A DNA stretch of 37,300 nt from Flavobacteriaceae bacterium (GTDB lineage Bacteria > Bacteroidota > Bacteroidia > Flavobacteriales > Flavobacteriaceae). Shown in pieces: positions 17,872 through 25,529 of the stretch. The stretch's first letter is position 1, and each line of letters starts with the position of its first letter. A model generated the notes under the pieces. It was not told the origin of the DNA, did not search any database, and was given only the letters and a program-made list of their open reading frames with translations. The stretch is from NCBI GenBank assembly GCA_018402385.1, contig JAGYJA010000009.1, positions 1 to 37,300 of the forward strand. Direction: 5' to 3'. The position numbers and the translations under genes are program-made.

Positions 17872-18918
17872 TTACCGTTTCACTACTTTGAAAGTTTCCC
17901 TGTTATTTTGATACTCCACGGCAATAAAATATATTCCGGAGGCATACTTTTCCAGAGAAATTTTTTGTTTCTCCCGGGGGTGGCTTTCCAGTAAATACCC
18001 TGCGGTATTGTAGATTTGAACCCTTAGGGGTGTATCGTTTGGATTGTTGATAAAAACAATATGGTCTGTGATGGTGGGATACACAAAAAGCGGATATGAG
18101 GTCACTTCGGGGGTGTGCAACACTTCCCAGCGGTCTTCTGCTTCGGGGCCGTTCCATATTTGGGTAGCCAGGTAGGGGTTGTCTATAAAAGGGTTTCGGT
18201 TTCCCTGAATGGAACTTATATATTCATTGCGTTGGATTTCAAATGCAGAAACGGGGTCCTGGGCGTTCCATTCCAAAAAGATGTTGGGCATATCACCAAA
18301 GTCTGAATAAGAGGTTGAACCCACTCCCACAGCAGTTGCAGCACATTGTGTGGGGTATCTCACATACATATACATCATCATTCTGGCAACATCGCCTTTC
18401 CATTCATCCCCTGGATAAAAATGCCCCGCGGCTGTGATGTAAGAGGCGTTTCCTGAGCCTTCGGCAAAAGCCCTGTTGCTTCTTGCACTGTTCATTTGAC
18501 TGTCTGCGGGTCGCAAGCTGTGTGCATCGGCGCCTGCATTTTGAAAACCTAAATTGGGTGTTCCCAGTGATCTGGGAAAAACGTGCTCCCGATTCCATAG
18601 TCCCTCACAACTCGAAGTGTGGCAGGAAAAATTCTTATTTCTGCTCCGGTCTGATTGGTCTTGACCATCTGCATCGTTGTACCCATATAGCAATAGGACG
18701 TTGTTATTGTTTTCAGGGTCTAAATCTGATACTTTGAGAACCTGCCATACCTCCGGGGTATAAATCAGGTTTACGGTGTGTGTGTCTGAAATTAAGTCGG
18801 TGAGCTGGAATTTTAAATCGTCACCGGTTTGAGTAAAATCAATGGAAATGTAATAATCCGGGATTTGAGCTACACAAAAGAACGGAATGAAGAATAGAAT
18901 AACTAATCTTTTAATCAT
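17872..18918 (-). CDS. Secreted endonuclease I with T9SS sorting domain
   Basis: This 348-residue protein has a signal peptide (1-17, ending CVAQ). Its endonuclease I (EndA/NucM-type, beta-beta-alpha metal) domain carries the hallmark NREHVFPRS at residues 109-117, a likely disulfide pair C99/C104 and a downstream 'DAHSLRPADSQMNSARSN' segment with metal-ligating residues. The family cleaves DNA and RNA outside the cytoplasm. The C-terminal ~75 residues ('VQIYNTAGYLLESH', 'YASGIYFIAVEY', ending KVVKR) are a T9SS sorting domain, so the enzyme is exported past the outer membrane. A structured RNA candidate with a terminator-like end lies 44 bp upstream of the start. Confidence 0.93.
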   Translation of the reverse strand: MIKRLVILFFIPFFCVAQIPDYYISIDFTQTGDDLKFQLTDLISDTHTVNLIYTPEVWQVLKVSDLDPENNNNVLLLYGYNDADGQDQSDRSRNKNFSCHTSSCEGLWNREHVFPRSLGTPNLGFQNAGADAHSLRPADSQMNSARSNRAFAEGSGNASYITAAGHFYPGDEWKGDVARMMMYMYVRYPTQCAATAVGVGSTSYSDFGDMPNIFLEWNAQDPVSAFEIQRNEYISSIQGNRNPFIDNPYLATQIWNGPEAEDRWEVLHTPEVTSYPLFVYPTITDHIVFINNPNDTPLRVQIYNTAGYLLESHPREKQKISLEKYASGIYFIAVEYQNNRETFKVVKR

Positions 18919-18961
18919 TGGGGAGTACTTTGGGGTTTGCTAATCTAGTAAATATTTTATT

Positions 18962-19083
18962 AAAAAAAGGATGTCTGAAAAAATTGCCTTAAGACCAAGA
19001 AAGGGAAACCGCTCCTTGTGGACAGCGTACTGATTTTAGTCTCAATGCCGGGCTTTTATTCATTTTATTTTCAGACATCCTCA
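18962..19083 (-). ncRNA. Candidate structured RNA or leader with terminator, upstream of endonuclease I
   Basis: A perfect 14-bp inverted repeat (18968-18981 and 19068-19081) encloses about 86 nt and on the minus strand is followed by seven T. Inside it, GTCTCAAT (19039-19046) pairs with AGAC (18992-18995) and ATTG (18983-18986) across a 5-nt bulge. At the tip, CGCT/AGCG (19010-19027) with CC/GG closes a small hairpin. The pairs nest into one rod-like fold of about 120 nt. A near -7 box (AATATTTG on the minus strand, 7 of 8) sits directly before the stem. I cannot match it to 4.5S RNA (no GGAA signature) or to full-length 6S RNA. It could be an independent RNA or an attenuating leader of the endonuclease gene. 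Confidence 0.5.
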
Positions 19084-19104
19084 AATATTCTATGTGATGT
19101 GCTT

Positions 19105-19950
19105 TTAATTAGCACCCCACTCTTTCAGGGAATCTTGATTCATTTTAACATAGTCTGCATTTCCTGCTTTTTGGGCTGCAGCCAGAGATTGTCTCGCTGC
19201 TGCAATAGCGCCTTGTTTGTCACCGGCTCGGGCATAAATCAATGATTTGTTTCTCAATTGCCAAAACGGCGGGCTATCATTTCCGGCCATTGCTTTGTCC
19301 ATCCATTCTTTCGCTTTAGCGATGTCTTTCCCTTCATCATAGTAATACATCGCTGCCGTGTAATAATCTGATGAAGAAGGTCCGCTCATAGCTTTGTCTA
19401 TGCTAGCCATAACAGCCTTATCTGTGGGTACTGTAAAGTTAATGGGTACTCGGGTTTTTTCCCAAAGCAAAAACAAAGTGGCGCCGCTGTTTGAAATGCT
19501 TGCAAGCTCCATCGTAAAAGTTTCTCTTGCCATAGAAGTGACTAAAGGAGACACTTTAAATCGTGCAGCTACTTTGCTGTCATCCAACTCACTGGGTGCG
19601 CCGTTTGCCTGGTATTCTGTGTAGAGAATAATCTCCCACTGTTGTTGACCGGGAATGGTAAACAAGGCATAGGTTCCTTTTTTAAGTTCTTTGTCGTGAA
19701 TGGTAATATCTTCACTGAAAGTTATTTTGGTGCGTGCATTGGCACCTGTGCGCCACAATTTGTCATAAGGAACCAAATCGCCAAAAATGGTGCGCCCTTT
19801 CATACTGGGTCTTGAATATTCAATGGTGACATCGGTGAGGCCCACCTGTTGTTCAATTTTTGATAACGGACTCGCCACCGGAGCACTGATTTGTGCATAA
19901 CTGAAAGCTCCTAAAAATAAAAGCGAAAATAGTAGTGTTATTTTTTTCAT
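19105..19950 (-). CDS. DUF2911 family secreted protein
   Basis: This 281-residue protein has a signal peptide (MKKITLLFSLLFLGAFSYAQ). The DUF2911 core (about 25-170) has 'PSMKGRTIFGDLVPYDKLWR' and 'LKKGTYALFTIPG'. A C-terminal helical part has TPR-like features: 'YYYDEGKDIAKAKEWMDKA' and 'GDKQGAIAAARQSLAAAQKA'. It is common in flavobacteria and is probably periplasmic, of unknown function. It is divergent from the SRPBCC-SDR-photolyase operon and precedes the RNA candidate on the same strand. Confidence 0.88.
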   Translation of the reverse strand: MKKITLLFSLLFLGAFSYAQISAPVASPLSKIEQQVGLTDVTIEYSRPSMKGRTIFGDLVPYDKLWRTGANARTKITFSEDITIHDKELKKGTYALFTIPGQQQWEIILYTEYQANGAPSELDDSKVAARFKVSPLVTSMARETFTMELASISNSGATLFLLWEKTRVPINFTVPTDKAVMASIDKAMSGPSSSDYYTAAMYYYDEGKDIAKAKEWMDKAMAGNDSPPFWQLRNKSLIYARAGDKQGAIAAARQSLAAAQKAGNADYVKMNQDSLKEWGAN

Positions 19951-20042
19951 TGTTGATTGGTTTTTAAAGGTTTTAAATTAGCACACAAGTTAAGGAATTT
20001 GTAAAGTACAATATGTTAACAAAAACACAAATACACGTATTT

Positions 20043-20092
20043 TTGTTTAACTTATTTTTAGGTGTTTTAAACAATTATAAGGATTAAATTTG
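20043..20092 (+). promoter_or_regulatory. Promoter of the photolyase operon with an inverted repeat over the -33 region
   Basis: TAAATTTG (20085-20092) is a perfect TAnnTTTG -7 box, 12 bp before the SRPBCC ATG. Upstream, TTGTTTAA (20043-20050) and TTAAACAA (20067-20074) form an 8-bp inverted repeat with a 16-nt spacer that covers the -33 position. Such placement suits an operator. A third palindrome, AAATAC-AC-GTATTT, lies near 20025-20042. Confidence 0.5.
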
Positions 20093-20104
20093 TCGAAATT
20101 CTAT

Positions 20105-20581
20105 ATGATGAAAATATACACCCTTCACACCAAACAAAACCTCCCTATCTCCTTGGAGACCGCCTGGGATTTCTTGTCAAGTCCCGGGAATTTAAAGACC
20201 ATTACGCCGGAGTATATGGGATTTCATATCCTTTCAGGTGCAGACCGGCCGATGTATCCCGGACAAATCATTCAGTATATTGTCACCCCGATTTTAGGGA
20301 TTAAAACCAAATGGGTGACTGAAATCACCCACGTTAAAGACCTTGAATACTTTGTGGATGAACAGCGTTTTGGCCCCTATGCGCTTTGGCACCACAAACA
20401 TTTTATCAAAGAAATTCCGGGTGGGGTGGAAATGGAGGACATCGTGGACTATAAAGTGCCCATGGGCATTCTTGGCCAACTGGTGCACCCCTTTTTAGTT
20501 AAACCAAAATTGAACGAAATTTTTGAATACCGAAGAAAGAAACTCATTGAACTCTTTGGTGAATACAAACCCTCATTATGA
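20105..20581 (+). CDS. SRPBCC family protein
   Basis: This 158-residue protein of the START/SRPBCC (cyclase/dehydrase-like) ligand-binding fold has 'LPISLETAWDFLSSPGNLKTITP' at the N-terminus, a central beta sheet, and 'EDIVDYKVPMGILGQLVHPFLVKPKLNEIF' forming the C-terminal helix. There is no signal peptide. The ATG at 20105 (MMKIYTL) is chosen because the upstream in-frame TTG at 20090 overlaps the -7 promoter box. It is the first gene of a three-gene operon, and its stop overlaps the start of the SDR gene (ATGA). In flavobacteria the same trio often sits near light-response genes; the ligand is unknown. Confidence 0.85.
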   Translation: MMKIYTLHTKQNLPISLETAWDFLSSPGNLKTITPEYMGFHILSGADRPMYPGQIIQYIVTPILGIKTKWVTEITHVKDLEYFVDEQRFGPYALWHHKHFIKEIPGGVEMEDIVDYKVPMGILGQLVHPFLVKPKLNEIFEYRRKKLIELFGEYKPSL

Positions 20582-21276
20582 CACAAAAAAACATCCTCTT
20601 GATTGGTGGTTCTTACGGCATAGGAAAAACCATCGCAGAAACTCTGGCAAAAAACAACCACGTGATTGTGGCTTCCCGCAGCTCTCAAGGTTTTGATGCT
20701 GAAAACATCAAACACCTCACTTTTGACGCCACAAAAGATGACAGCTCCCAACTGGAACTCCCGGAACGCATTGACGGTTTTGTTTTTTGTCCCGGCAGTA
20801 TCAACCTGCGGCCTTTTAAAAATTTAAGAAATGAAACCTTTGAAGAAGATTTTCAGCTTAACTTTATGGCGATGGTAAAAGCTTTAAAAGGTGTATTACC
20901 AAATTTATTAAAATCAGAGGATGCCGCGCTTGTGCTCTTTAGCACGGTGGCCGTGAAAATGGGCATGCCTTTCCACACCAGTGTGAGCGCCTCCAAAGGG
21001 GCGATTGAAGGGTTTGCCAAAGCGTTTGCTGCTGAATATGCCCCCAAAATAAGATGCAATGTCATCGCACCCTCTTTGACAGACACCCCGTTGGCTGAAC
21101 GCTTGCTGGGTGACGAACGCAAAAAAGAAAACGCCGCAGAAAGACACCCACTCAAACGGGTGGGCGAAACAAAAGACATCGCCGCGATGGCCAACTTCCT
21201 GCTGAGTGATGAAAGCAGCTGGATTACCGGACAAGTATTTGCCGTTGACGGCGGGATGTCCACCTTAAAAGTTTAA
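20578..21276 (+). CDS. Short-chain dehydrogenase/reductase-like protein lacking the catalytic tyrosine
   Basis: This 232-residue SDR-fold protein has the cofactor motif 'GGSYGIGK' at residues 9-16, the NAG-like position replaced by 'FCPGSIN', and Ser in 'VLFSTVAVK'. The C-terminal 'FLLSDESSWITGQVFAVDGGMS' is typical. The active-site motif YxxxK reads VSASK, so the tyrosine proton donor is absent while the lysine remains. It is translationally coupled to the SRPBCC gene (4-bp overlap) and followed after 1 bp by the photolyase gene. The enzymatic role is therefore unclear; it may bind NAD(P) without redox catalysis. Confidence 0.85.
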   Translation: MTQKNILLIGGSYGIGKTIAETLAKNNHVIVASRSSQGFDAENIKHLTFDATKDDSSQLELPERIDGFVFCPGSINLRPFKNLRNETFEEDFQLNFMAMVKALKGVLPNLLKSEDAALVLFSTVAVKMGMPFHTSVSASKGAIEGFAKAFAAEYAPKIRCNVIAPSLTDTPLAERLLGDERKKENAAERHPLKRVGETKDIAAMANFLLSDESSWITGQVFAVDGGMSTLKV

Positions 21277-21277
21277 A

Positions 21278-22585
21278 ATGAGTGCTGAAAAAGTAAATAT
21301 ATTCTGGTTCAGAAGGGATTTGCGATTGGAGGACAATGTGGGTTTCTACAAAGCCCTCAACGGAAAATATCCTGTTTTACCCATTTTTATCTTTGACAGC
21401 GAAATTTTAGACCGGCTCCCTAAAGACGATGCCCGGGTCACATTTATTCACGACACCCTGCAAATGATGCGGGATGAACTTCAGAATACCTGCGGAAGCA
21501 GCATCGCGATTTATCACGGTTACCCTTTGGAAGTATTTCAACAAATCATACAGAACTTTGCCGTTCAAAACGTGATTACCAACCGCGATTATGAACCCTA
21601 TGCACAGGAGCGGGACACCAAAATAAAAGACTTTCTTTCCGAAAAAGAGATTGGATTTTACACTTTTAAAGACCAAGTGATTTTTGAAAAAGAGGAAGTG
21701 GTCAAGGATGATGGCTCTCCTTATCTGGTTTATTCCCCTTATATGCGAAAATGGAAAGAACGATTTAAAGACCTTTCGCTAAAAGTGTATGAAACCAAAG
21801 CTTATTTAAAGAATTGTTTGGAACATTCCAGGCTTCCCAATCTATCGCTAAGTGACATCGGTTTTGAACGGTCAAACATGGAAGTGCCCGATTATGAGCT
21901 GAGTGCCTCCCTGATTCAAGACTATGAAAAAACCCGCAACATCCCTTCAAAAGCCGGCACGTCTTTTTTGGGAACGCACCTGCGGTTTGGTACTGTGGGC
22001 ATCAGGCAGGTTGTTGAAAAGGCAATCGCCGAAAAAAACGAGACCTTTTGGAACGAACTCATCTGGCGGGAGTTTTTTATGCAAATACTCTGGCACTTTC
22101 CGGATACACAAACCGAAGCCTTTAAGAAAAAATATGACCGCATTGAATGGCGGAACGACGAGACCGAATTTGAAAAATGGAAAACCGGCACCACCGGATT
22201 CCCGCTGGTTGATGCCGGGATGCGCCAACTCAATGAGACCGGCTGGATGCACAACCGGGTGCGGATGCTCGTTGGTAGTTTTTTGTGCAAACACCTCTTG
22301 ATCGACTGGCGATGGGGAGAAACTTATTTCGCTGAAAAACTGCTCGATTATGAAATGGCCTCCAATGTGGGCAACTGGCAATGGGTGGCCGGCTGTGGGG
22401 TGGATGCCGCTCCCTATTTCAGGATATTCAATCCCACCACCCAAATTGAAAAATTTGACAAAGACAAAGCCTATATCAAAAAATGGATACCCGAATTGGG
22501 CACGGACTCTTACCCCGAAGAAATGGTCAATCACAAAGAAGCCCGGGAGCGTGCGCTAAATACTTATAAAGAGGCAGTGAGTTAA
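21278..22585 (+). CDS. phr: Cryptochrome/photolyase family, probable CPD photolyase
   Basis: This 435-residue protein has the N-terminal alpha/beta photolyase domain ('NIFWFRRDLRLEDN') and the FAD-binding helical domain. Conserved segments are 'GTSFLGTHLRFGTVGIRQV', 'FWNELIWREFFMQILWHFP' and the DNA/FAD region 'TGFPLVDAGMRQLNETGWMHN'. 'NWQWVAGCGVDAAPYFRIFNP' follows. The family repairs UV-induced pyrimidine dimers using blue light. The length is a little under the ~470 of E. coli PhrB. It is the last gene of the SRPBCC-SDR-photolyase operon. Class I CPD photolyase is the best call, but a cryptochrome role cannot be excluded. Confidence 0.93.
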   Translation: MSAEKVNIFWFRRDLRLEDNVGFYKALNGKYPVLPIFIFDSEILDRLPKDDARVTFIHDTLQMMRDELQNTCGSSIAIYHGYPLEVFQQIIQNFAVQNVITNRDYEPYAQERDTKIKDFLSEKEIGFYTFKDQVIFEKEEVVKDDGSPYLVYSPYMRKWKERFKDLSLKVYETKAYLKNCLEHSRLPNLSLSDIGFERSNMEVPDYELSASLIQDYEKTRNIPSKAGTSFLGTHLRFGTVGIRQVVEKAIAEKNETFWNELIWREFFMQILWHFPDTQTEAFKKKYDRIEWRNDETEFEKWKTGTTGFPLVDAGMRQLNETGWMHNRVRMLVGSFLCKHLLIDWRWGETYFAEKLLDYEMASNVGNWQWVAGCGVDAAPYFRIFNPTTQIEKFDKDKAYIKKWIPELGTDSYPEEMVNHKEARERALNTYKEAVS

Positions 22586-22613
22586 AAAACCCTCTTTTAT
22601 CTCGCTTATTTTA

Positions 22614-22627
22614 TGCACTTTATCGAA
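22614..22627 (+). promoter_or_regulatory. Shared 14-mer upstream of the yjdI-like gene
   Basis: TGCACTTTATCGAA matches the element at 12955-12968 at 12 of 14 positions. It lies about 100 bp before the ATG at 22725. A weak -7 box (TTTATTTG, 7 of 8) lies near 22666. Confidence 0.35.
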
Positions 22628-22724
22628 AATAATAGTATTACATCGATGTTTTAAATATTTTAGCCTTTATTTGATCCTACCTATACGTTTTAACTGAGTC
22701 CATAACCCCAAATTATGAACCGCA

Positions 22725-22958
22725 ATGGAAACCTATGAAAATGAATTCACCAATGGTGAAATCAAAGTGACTTACGACCCCAGAATTTGTATTCATGCAG
22801 AAAAGTGTGCGCGAGGACTCTCTGATGTCTTTCGCACAGACGTGATCCCCTGGATTGACCTGGATGGTGCTGAAACCGAAAAGATAGTGGCGCAAGTTAA
22901 AAAATGCCCCTCGGGAGCGCTTCAGTGTTCCTATGTGAAGCAAAAAGTGGCAGTTTAA
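22725..22958 (+). CDS. YjdI-type divergent 4Fe-4S mono-cluster protein
   Basis: This 77-residue protein of the YjdI (Fer4_19) family has four cysteines, C22, C28, C61 and C68, in the segments 'YDPRICIHAEKCARGL' and 'VKKCPSGALQCSY'. The spacing is the divergent ferredoxin pattern expected to hold one iron-sulfur cluster. It has no signal peptide. It is a single gene after the photolyase operon, with its own upstream region sharing a 14-mer with the LRR gene. In other bacteria YjdI is often next to a GNAT acetyltransferase (YjdJ), which is not seen here. Its role is unknown. Confidence 0.9.
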   Translation: METYENEFTNGEIKVTYDPRICIHAEKCARGLSDVFRTDVIPWIDLDGAETEKIVAQVKKCPSGALQCSYVKQKVAV

Positions 22959-22992
22959 TCTCAAAAAAAATCGGATTCACACAATTATTCCG

Positions 22993-23022
22993 CAACAAAT
23001 TTGTTGTATAGGGAAACCTATA
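22993..23022 (+). other. Two adjacent palindromes before the 190-aa membrane protein gene
   Basis: CAACAAATTTGTTG (22993-23006) is a perfect 14-bp palindrome. It is followed at once by TATAGG-GAAA-CCTATA (23007-23022), a 6-bp stem with a GAAA loop. They sit 19-48 bp before the ATG at 23041 and could be operators or an RNA hairpin in the leader. Confidence 0.4.
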
Positions 23023-23040
23023 TTTCAAATTATTACCACC

Positions 23041-23612
23041 ATGCTTCAAAAAAATACATTCCCCGTTTATCTCTTTTTATTGCTCTGCTCCCTTGGTTTT
23101 TCACAAACAGATAATAAGTTGGAAAACCAGTTTGATAAAGTATATAATCGCTCTAACAACTACCAGGAGTATAAAGTGGTCAAACGCACCGACTTAAATT
23201 CGCTCAAAAAAGTACCCTGGACAGTATCGCGGTGTATAAAAATGCACTGGTACAAATGCAAAGCGAACTCGAGTCCCAACAAATCCAGCTGGGACTTATT
23301 CAAACCAATTTACAAGAAACACAGGACAAACTTGCTCTGGCAGAAAAACGGGAGAATGACATTTCGTTTTTAGGCATTCAAACTTCAAAAACAGCTTACA
23401 ACAGCATTGTGTGGAGCATCATTATCGCCCTGGCTGTGCTCCTCTTCTTCTTTCTGTATAAATTCAAAAACAGCAATGTGGTCACCCGGGAGACCCAAAC
23501 AAAACTCGACGAACTCGAAAAAGAATTTGAACTCCATCGCCAGCGCGCCCTGGAACGCGAACAACAACTCAACCGGAAGTTGCTGGATGAGGTGAATAAG
23601 AATAAGGGGTAG
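23041..23612 (+). pseudogene. Signal-peptide, single-TM, coiled-coil protein; one-base frameshift
   Basis: Two overlapping frames give one protein. The first has a signal peptide (MLQKNTFPVYLFLLLCSLGFSQ) and 'NQFDKVYNRSNNYQEYKVV'. The second has a coiled coil (QSELESQQIQLGLIQ...), a TM helix 'IVWSIIIALAVLLFFFLYKF' and a basic coiled-coil tail. Adding one A to the run of six at 23206-23211 fuses them (LKKSTLDSIAVYK) into a 190-residue product. Flavobacteria have intact homologues of this layout, some of them misnamed tRNA (guanine-N1)-methyltransferase; no such domain is visible. The break may be a true mutation, transcriptional slippage or a homopolymer read error. Confidence 0.75.
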
Positions 23613-23639
23613 TTATTGGTTTTGCTTCACCTAAAAAAG

Positions 23640-23835
23640 AAACAGGGGGCGGACGTTAAGGAAATGTCCTACAGTGGCTGAGCGGAGCGATGTACTGAGC
23701 TTGCGTTGCACTGAGCCTGCGTTGCACTGAGCCTGTCGAAGTGTCGAAGCCTAAGCGTTTGGATTTCGAATTGTGATTTAATGCTATACCACAGCGTTGC
23801 GCGGAGAAGCGCAGAGTTGCACAGAGAAATCCTCG
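23640..23835 (+). repeat. Dispersed repeat segment C, left copy
   Basis: Contains 'AATGTCCTACNGTGGCT', a 'GAGCGGAG' unit, 'AGCGTTTGGATTTC' and a CACAGAG-type stretch 'GAAGCGCAGAGTTGCACAG'. The same blocks in the same order and orientation occur at 27445-27597, right of the two-component system. Confidence 0.7.
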
Positions 23836-23989
23836 CCGACGCGGGACCTAGGCTTACGAATGCGTTCCTGAAGATAATATTCACTAATAAGGTAAGGTTA
23901 AGAGATTTTCGACTAAACTTTAAAAATGATGCCAATTTCATTTACTTCTCATGTTCTTTTGTCTTGACACAAAAGAACCAAAAGGTCAA

Positions 23990-24175
23990 GGCTGACGAAA
24001 GCGTTCCTAAAAATTTCGTTCGCTGCGGCGTAAAAATAAAGGTTCTTCATATAATTATTATTTTGTAAACTTCACAGCACTCTTGTATGGCTTTACTGAT
24101 TTGGAGTATCAAGGATTTTTACTTCTCCCTCCGCTCACTTCATTTTCTTAACGGAACACTTTCGTAGGCCGGGGG
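23990..24175 (+). repeat. Dispersed repeat segment A, left copy (inverted partner at 28736-28974)
   Basis: Runs from 'GGCTGACGAAAGCGTTCC' through 'ATTTCGTTCGCTGCGGCG' and 'GTAAACTTCACA' to 'ACGGAACACTTTCGTAGG'. The same order is found on the opposite strand at 28736-28974, which has an insertion of about 50 bp. A shorter degenerate copy of the first unit lies at 23846-23880. Confidence 0.75.
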
Positions 24176-24295
24176 GAGTTTTAGAAATAAATTATACCGG
24201 CTCAAACAGAAGAAAATGCTTAACGACTCATTTTACAAAATGTCTTTACGGTTATTTTCTTAGGCCGGGGTGATTTGGAATTGCATTTAAAATTG
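24146..24295 (+). repeat. Dispersed repeat segment B, left copy (direct partner at 27696-27846)
   Basis: About 150 bp from 'TTAACGGAACACTTTCGTAG' to 'TTGCATTTAAAATTG'. By eye more than 95% of positions are shared with 27696-27846 in the same orientation, with a few one-base indels. Confidence 0.8.
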
Positions 24296-24327
24296 CGAAG
24301 ATCGAATTGAAAGTGCCTAAACCTTTG

Positions 24328-24565
24328 CTCCCAATCTCCCTATCACCCCCTCTCCCTTTCACAAAAACCGGTCATCGGTCAAACTGTTCTCCACGAACTG
24401 ATAGACACCGACTCTCCCCATCAACCGCCATCTCCTATCTCCCCATCACCCACTCTCCCTAGTCTCCCCATCATTTATCCTCCGTAGTCATTTACCTATG
24501 GAATTGACACCTCACCTCTGCTCTCCCTATCTCCCTCTCTCCCTATCTCCCCATCTCCCACTCAA
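24328..24565. repeat. CT-rich simple-sequence repeats
   Basis: Irregular runs of CTCCCTAT, CTCCCCAT and CACCCACT units, period near 8 nt, strongly pyrimidine on the plus strand. The same kind of repeat recurs at 27606-27682 and 27939-28010. Confidence 0.75.
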
Positions 24566-24862
24566 CAATTCACAAACTCACAAACTCACCCCTTGGTTGC
24601 TGAGCCCAGTCGAAGCACACCTCCCACCTCTCAATTACTATTTTCACGGAACCCTTTCGTAGGACAAGGTTCATTTTGGGATTGCTTTTAAAATTGGTAG
24701 ATATTTAAATTATGAATATCGCATCTCGCATCTCGATACATTTTGCTTCGTTCCTCAGCAAAACACTCGATGTGACAGGAATTGTCAGGTCGAGTGAATT
24801 TTGTTTTTACGAACGAAGTGAAGTGAAAATAAAATTTGTATCGAGACCCGAGACCCCCACCC

Positions 24863-25529
24863 TCAAATCAACCCCAAATCCTTAGCTTTAGCGATGAGTT
24901 GGGTAACGTTTTTAGCGTCAAACTGGGAGCGCAGGATGCCGAGGCGTTTTTCGATTGCGCTCAGACTGGCGGGTTTGACGTGGTGTTCCCTGAAATAGTC
25001 AGCTGATTTCGTCTTGAACGAATCCGTTGGCGAGTTGCTTGAGGAGCTCGATATCATAATCATCAATCTCCAGAACCGATTTTGTATGCAGAGCCGAAAC
25101 CAGCTGGGGAGAGACATAGGTTTTTTCATTATACACATCCTCCACGGCTTCGGTGAGTTGTTGCAGTCCTTGCCTGCCTTTACAAACATAGCCGTTGATG
25201 TGGTGCTTTTGAATCAGGTTGCGCACAAACTGCGGCTTCTCCTCGATGGTATAGACAATGATTTTTAAATCGGGATACGTGGCTTTTACTTGAATGGCAA
25301 GTGCGTCGCCCGACTTGATTTTCTGTTCCCGGTGGTCGGTTTTGAAGGACAAATCGGTGATGAGGAGTTCATAGGGTTGGTTGTTTTGCTGTGCTGCGAG
25401 GATTTTTAACCAGGCATCGTCACAATAGTTCACCCGGTCGATGTGTGGAATGCCCAGCGGACTTAAAATGCTTTGAACACCGGTGTTGATGCTCACCAAA
25501 TCGTCTGCTATGAGTACTTTTGAAAACAT
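24863..25529 (-). pseudogene. DNA-binding response regulator, frameshifted before the output domain
   Basis: The first frame (25529 to 24999) encodes a receiver domain with acidic D9/D10, phosphoacceptor D59 in 'LLITDLSF' and the conserved Lys in 'GYVCKGRQG', then the start of an output domain (LLKQLANGFVQDEIS) before a TGA. The other frame continues with 'DYFREHHVKPASLSAIEKRL' and ends 'IAKAKDLGLI', the usual C-terminus of flavobacterial response regulators. Removing one T at 25001-25003 rejoins them into 221 residues. The start ATG overlaps the kinase stop (TAATG), so the pair was translationally coupled. As read, the protein has no complete DNA-binding part. Confidence 0.82.

Larger units (their letters stand above)
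23613..24862. repeat. Repeat-rich intergenic region left of the two-component system
   Basis: I see no gene in this 1.25-kb stretch; its short open frames translate repeats. In order it holds segment C (about 23640-23835), segment A (23990-24175), segment B (24146-24295), CT-rich simple repeats (24328-24565), and a further degenerate copy of the 'ACGGAACNCTTTCGTAGG' unit near 24657. Confidence 0.7.

Noticed and set aside
18968..19081. MITE with 14-bp terminal inverted repeats
   Set aside because: No target-site duplication is visible and the inner pairs plus T-run suit an RNA better; not fully excluded.
18962..19083. 4.5S (SRP) RNA
   Set aside because: The conserved GGAA loop context is missing, although size and rod shape would fit.
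21947..22534. 195-codon frame opposite the photolyase gene
   Set aside because: Antisense shadow caused by codon bias in the photolyase gene.
24328..24565. Possible CRISPR array
   Set aside because: The short CT-rich units vary in length and spacing, there are no unique spacers of equal size and no cas genes.
24999..25003. Programmed +1 frameshift at AGC TGA C in the response regulator
   Set aside because: It recalls the prfB site, but AGC does not allow re-pairing of the tRNA in the +1 frame and no stimulator was seen; a simple indel is more likely.
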